Assembly (NCBI GenBank): GCA_035534835.1 | Contig: DATLRE010000180.1 | Span: 27,350-91,349, forward strand | DNA length: 64,000 nucleotides | Source of the DNA: Bog-756 sp035534835 | Lineage (GTDB): Bacteria > Actinomycetota > Acidimicrobiia > Acidimicrobiales > RAAP-2 | Reading direction: 5' to 3' | Shown: in pieces, positions 60,551-64,000 of the stretch | Layout of the letters: every line of letters begins with the position of its first letter | Position numbering within the stretch: the first letter of the stretch is position 1 | Notes under the pieces: model-generated | Seen by the model: only the letters and a program-made list of their open reading frames with translations | Database searches by the model: none | Told to the model about the DNA's origin: nothing | Position numbers and translations under genes: made by a program

Positions 60551-61794
60551 ATGGGCAGCAAGGGTGATCTCCTGGAACTGATCGACGGTTCCCCCAACGG
60601 CCTGTCGTCGCTCACGGGGTCGATCTGGAAGTGGACCCACCATGAACGGTCTCGCCGGGCCGTCGAGGCGGTGACCCGGCGCATCAACGCCAACGTTTCG
60701 TACGCGACGTCGTTGTTCGGCGGGCCGCTCGGCGAGACCACGGACGAACACCTGCGAGTGGCGCTCGCCCTTCCGAACCGATGGCGCATGGAGTCCACCA
60801 GCCGGGTCGACGTCTGCGACGGTTCCACCCGCTGGCTCGGACACCCGGGTCACATCACCGAGTTCACACGCAACGAAGCCACACTCGCCGACACCGATCT
60901 CGGGATCCTGATCGAGCCGGGCAAGCACCTGTTCGGCGCACTGGAGTTCGGTGACCCGGCCGAGGGAGAGATCGCCGGTCGGGAATGCATGACGGTCGAA
61001 GCGTCGAAGCGTCGATCGTCGGTCGGCATCCGGCACCACGCCTCATGATGTCCGCCATGCGGATCGGTGGCGTCGACCACACCTACTGGTTCGACGCAGC
61101 GACGGGGATCGTCCTCCGCCACGTCGGGCTGATCGGCGGAGAGCCGTGCAGCATCACCGAGTTCACGGAGGTCAGAATCGACCCCCTTGTCGCGGACCTG
61201 GATTTCGCCTTCCTCCCGGTCCCCGGGGTTATCGTCGAGCGGCAGGTCGACCAGTTGATGCGAATGGCCGAGGCGCATGGAATCGACTTGGCCGGTGTGG
61301 ACCTGGCTGATCCGGACGCCATCGACCAGGCCATCAACACTCGCCTACGGCACGAGCAGCCGACCCCCGACGCCCGGCTTCGAGCACAGAAGGCCAAGCA
61401 CGTTCCTGTCGGCGATCCTCCAGCCGAGGAGGCGGCGGCGAGAGCGGCGATCGAGTACGCCTTCGACAATCTGGGCGAAGCCGACACGGACGACGTGACG
61501 CTCGTCAACGTCCAGAGCGGTCGGGGCCTCATCGGACCGCTCCGAGACGCACAGAAGCGCGTGCCGGGGGCCGCCGACAGCCCTGCCAGCTTGATCGTCG
61601 ACGATGTCAAGTTCCTCCGTCCCGACGAAGCCGTCGTGTGGTACTCGGTCGAGGTCGACGGACAACGGTTCCCCATGGTGAACGGTCGTGAAGGGCGAGC
61701 CGTGGAGGTTGCCGGGCGCTGGTTGATCGGGCACGCCACGATCGCTGACTTGCTGGGATTCGCCGGGGTCGCCGTCCCGTCGCCGGACGACTAG
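60551..61794 (+). pseudogene. LolA/MucB-like gene broken by 8-bp tandem duplication
   Basis: The first frame (MGSKGDLLELIDGSPNGLSS to GRECMTVEASK) and the second (IVGRHPAPRLMMSAMRIGGV to the end at 61794) are one protein of about 410 residues, joined when one of two tcgaagcg copies (60996-61003, 61004-61011) is removed. Its middle resembles outer-membrane lipoprotein-sorting/MucB-like folds. The ATG is exactly 6 nt after TAGCCT, so it was transcribed leaderless. Confidence 0.75.
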
Positions 61795-61949
61795 GCGCAC
61801 GTGGATGACCCGTTACGAGGTCGTTCCCACGGGGCTCTTCCACTCGCCCGGCAGTGCCCGAGGGGGGCAGTCAGCGATCGGCAGGAACCTGCCGTTCGAC
61901 ACCCACCACCGAGCCGGGCTCGGGGACAGGGCCACCGTCCACATCCGGG

Positions 61950-62297
61950 TCATCCGTTGGAGACGAACGCGCCCACGGGGATCCCCAGGTGTCTGCAGGT
62001 CGTGGCAACCTGCCGCGCCGCTGTCGAGATCGCAGTTGGATCCTGCCCACCGAGGGACTTCGCCCATCTCGTCGCAGCTCGGTCGAGCTCCTGATTGCCG
62101 GAGTGCTCACCGGCCCGAAGTATCGACGTACTGACCGCATACAACATGTTCGCCGGCAGCGGCTGAGCGGATACCGAACTGCAGAGCGTCTGCGCGGCCG
62201 ACGAAGGCCCCGACGCGCACGCTGCAATTCCCAGACCCGACCAACCGAGGCCGAGTACCGCCATGAGAACCCGCTGACCCCGCCGGGTTCTCCGCAC
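61950..62297 (-). CDS. Small lipoprotein of unknown function
   Basis: A 115-residue exported protein. RRTRRGQRVLMAVLGLGW is the positively charged signal start, IAAC the lipobox. The mature part has a helical repeat-like region with two more Cys. GTG at 62297 is chosen to keep the arginines; ATG 62264 is possible. Family unknown. Confidence 0.5.
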   Translation of the reverse strand: MRRTRRGQRVLMAVLGLGWSGLGIAACASGPSSAAQTLCSSVSAQPLPANMLYAVSTSILRAGEHSGNQELDRAATRWAKSLGGQDPTAISTAARQVATTCRHLGIPVGAFVSNG

Positions 62298-62485
62298 CGG
62301 TCCAGACTCGCATACCCGTGGGTCACACGCTGGAGTGGTTCGAACAGTTGATCGGCACACGTCCGCATGCTCAGCAGATGGGACCTCGATCCTCTGCCGC
62401 AGATGTGGTGGTGCGTGGCACCCCCCCGGGGATATTGGGATGCCGATCCGGATCTCGCATCCTCCTCGTTGGTTAGTCTCCTGGC

Positions 62486-63286
62486 GTGGAGGAGTTCACC
62501 GCGCACAACATCCGCCTGCCCGGTGGCGAGGAGACGTTCCCCGGGACCTTGGCCATCGCCGACCGGCCTCAGGCGGATGCGCTCCTGCGGACGCTCGACA
62601 TCGCATTCGACGGACAGGTCGAGGGCAAGTCGATCGTGGACCTCGGCTGTCTGGAGGGTGGCTGGACGGTTGAGTTCGCCCGCGCCGGCCTCGACTCCCT
62701 GGGCCTCGAGGCCCGCAGACTGAACGTCGAGAAGTGCGAGTACGTCGCCGATCGACTGAACCTCCCGAACCTGCGGTTCGTCCAGGACGACGCCCACAAC
62801 GTCGAGAAGTACGGGCCGTTCGACGCCGTCTACTGCTCCGGACTCTTCTACCATCTCGACGATCCCACTGCGTACCTGCAGACCCTGGCTCGATGCACGC
62901 GCCGGATCCTCCTGCTGCAGACGCACTTCGCGACGACGGACGAAATTGCGGCCGCACAGGCGATGGACGGGATGACGACCGTCGAGAGGCACGGACTCTC
63001 ACCGCTCACATCGCACGAAGGCGCCGTAGGGCGCTGGTACCCGGAGTACCCGGAGGGTGAGGACGACGAGAGTGTCGAACGGCGGCTCTGGGCATCGTAT
63101 GGGAACCACCGTTCGTTCTGGATCGAGAAGCGGCATCTGATCCAGACGTTGCGTGACGCAGGGTTCTCACCCGTCTACGAACAGTTCGACTTCGTCCAGA
63201 ACAACGTCACCGACGACTACATCGAACAGCTGGATCGCAGCCTGTTCGTTGCGTACCGATCGGTGGAACCGCTGGCACGTCCCTAG
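62486..63286 (+). CDS. Class I SAM-dependent methyltransferase
   Basis: A 266-residue protein. KSIVDLGCLEGGWTVEFAR is motif I, FDAVYCSGLFYHLDDP a further motif, and LIQTLRDAGFSPVYEQFDF the C-terminal part. GTG start exactly 6 nt after TAGTCT, so a leaderless mRNA is likely. Substrate unknown. Confidence 0.82.
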   Translation: MEEFTAHNIRLPGGEETFPGTLAIADRPQADALLRTLDIAFDGQVEGKSIVDLGCLEGGWTVEFARAGLDSLGLEARRLNVEKCEYVADRLNLPNLRFVQDDAHNVEKYGPFDAVYCSGLFYHLDDPTAYLQTLARCTRRILLLQTHFATTDEIAAAQAMDGMTTVERHGLSPLTSHEGAVGRWYPEYPEGEDDESVERRLWASYGNHRSFWIEKRHLIQTLRDAGFSPVYEQFDFVQNNVTDDYIEQLDRSLFVAYRSVEPLARP

Positions 63287-63382
63287 GCCGTGACGGCGTC
63301 CCCCTGGACCGAACGGGTCGCGATAAGGATTGCCCGAGGCCAGGGGGGCTGATCCGCTGCACCGCCGGCACGGGGTTCAGAC

Positions 63383-63409
63383 GTACGGTGCCCCGTACGG
63401 CAACGGGGC
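63383..63409. terminator. Two overlapping hairpins between convergent genes
   Basis: GTACGG-N4-CCGTAC (63383-63398) and GCCCCGT-N6-ACGGGGC (63390-63409) overlap, so only one can form. They sit between a methyltransferase and the lipoprotein-like gene and may end both transcripts. Confidence 0.35.
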
Positions 63410-63578
63410 CGGATCCGCCCGAATCGGTCCGGTTGTCGCCGGAAGTTGAGTCCTGCAGACGAATCAACTGACTGACCGGAGATCGGCGTGGGGGATCATG
63501 TGCACCCGCTCGCGGCGACCCGGCGTGTGGAACGGCGTCGGATTTGGAAGGCCGACGCCGACCACGGCGCCCGGACCG

Positions 63579-64000
63579 TCACACGCCGGGAGGCAGCGCC
63601 ATGGGCGGGCTCGAGCCCACCGCCGTGTAGTGGATGTCGGCCGCGAACGTGGCCGGAGACGCACCGGATTCGAGCGTCAGCTCGCTGATCGTGCCCGACG
63701 TCACCACGGCGGTGCCCACCAGTGTCGGGGCGCCCCCGGAGCGGGAACCCTGGACGATCGACGAGGCAACCGCGGCCGGCAGGGTGAACCCGTAGGACGT
63801 GCTGCCGCCGGCTGATGACGCCACCGTGATGTTCGTGGCCTTGTCGAGCACGGAAAAGGCCACGCGGGGATCCGCCGCGCCGGCCGTGCCGGTGAGGTGG
63901 TTCTGCCACGTCCCGTCCGGAGCCTTCACGTAGGACGTGGTGCCGGCGAAGAGCACCGTCACGGGAGCGCCGGTGGCCGGGGTCACGGTCAGTTCCACGA
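63579..64000 (-). CDS. LppX/LprG-like exported protein, 5' end outside window
   Basis: The frame runs off the right edge on the minus strand. The beta-rich segment (VTVLFAGTTSYVKAPDGTWQ) and the end (ATFAADIHYTAVGSSPPMAL, then a short tail) resemble actinobacterial lipoproteins of the LppX/LprG group, which bind lipids. The true start is not visible. Confidence 0.5.
   Translation of the reverse strand, partial: VELTVTPATGAPVTVLFAGTTSYVKAPDGTWQNHLTGTAGAADPRVAFSVLDKATNITVASSAGGSTSYGFTLPAAVASSIVQGSRSGGAPTLVGTAVVTSGTISELTLESGASPATFAADIHYTAVGSSPPMALPPGV

Overview
The window is chromosomal DNA of very high GC from an actinobacterium. The best fit is the class Acidimicrobiia. The secreted NlpC/P60 protein at about 9-10 kb carries tandem GYWLVASDGG-type repeats that I associate with that class. 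There is an F420-type LLM oxidoreductase, a Mycobacterium-like mec-cysO-cysM then rph-rdgB gene order, and many genes whose start codon sits exactly 6 nt after a TANNNT -10 box, which suggests leaderless mRNAs. I cannot name a genus.

Layout. (1) 1-7.1 kb: two cyclic-di-GMP GGDEF-EAL proteins flank a translationally coupled pair, a sphingosine-1-phosphate-lyase-like PLP enzyme and an FGGY sugar/polyol kinase. (2) 7.3-18.8 kb: copper CopC-CopD fusion, cell-wall NlpC/P60 hydrolase, SDR, acyl-CoA dehydrogenase, CocE-type lipoprotein hydrolase, DHA2 drug exporter, formate-tetrahydrofolate ligase and a glutathione-synthetase-like gene behind a short leader ORF. (3) 18.8-25.3 kb: a GST-like gene diverges from a catabolic-looking operon (LLM F420 oxidoreductase, SDR, TetR regulator, unknown two-domain protein, DhlA-like haloalkane dehalogenase, phosphotriesterase/lactonase). 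Two identical inverted repeats sit over the operon promoter. (4) 25.3-31.1 kb: lipase, alpha/beta hydrolase, Rrf2 regulator with a TauE/SafE exporter and an operator candidate, a small HTH protein, a VOC protein, and an ArsR-SRPBCC pair with paired operators.

(5) 31.2-37.4 kb: conserved core with tmRNA, smpB, the CysO sulfur-carrier cysteine operon (mec, cysO, cysM), an MBL hydrolase, rph, rdgB and a methyltransferase. CysO carries an unusual tail after its GG. (6) 37.4-49.2 kb: GT39-type membrane protein, minimal zincin, enoyl-CoA hydratase, L,D-transpeptidase, glnD, glycosyltransferase, tRNA-Cys, MFS transporter, PhyH dioxygenase and a DUF2127 protein.

(7) 49.3-53.6 kb: a 4,170-bp integrative element in the 3' end of tRNA-Val(GAC). 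It has a tyrosine integrase, an IS4-family insertion and two small cargo genes, flanked by 147-bp near-identical repeats. (8) 53.7-63.3 kb: a lower-GC accessory stretch with many damaged genes. Within 50-62 kb the integrase, the transposase and a MerR regulator each have a one-base frameshift in a homopolymer. A DinB/maleylpyruvate-isomerase-like gene has an in-frame TAA. A LolA-like gene is broken by an exact 8-bp tandem duplication. The conserved parts show no such damage, so this is either a decaying island or a locally poor assembly. A putative LppX/LprG-like gene runs off the right edge.
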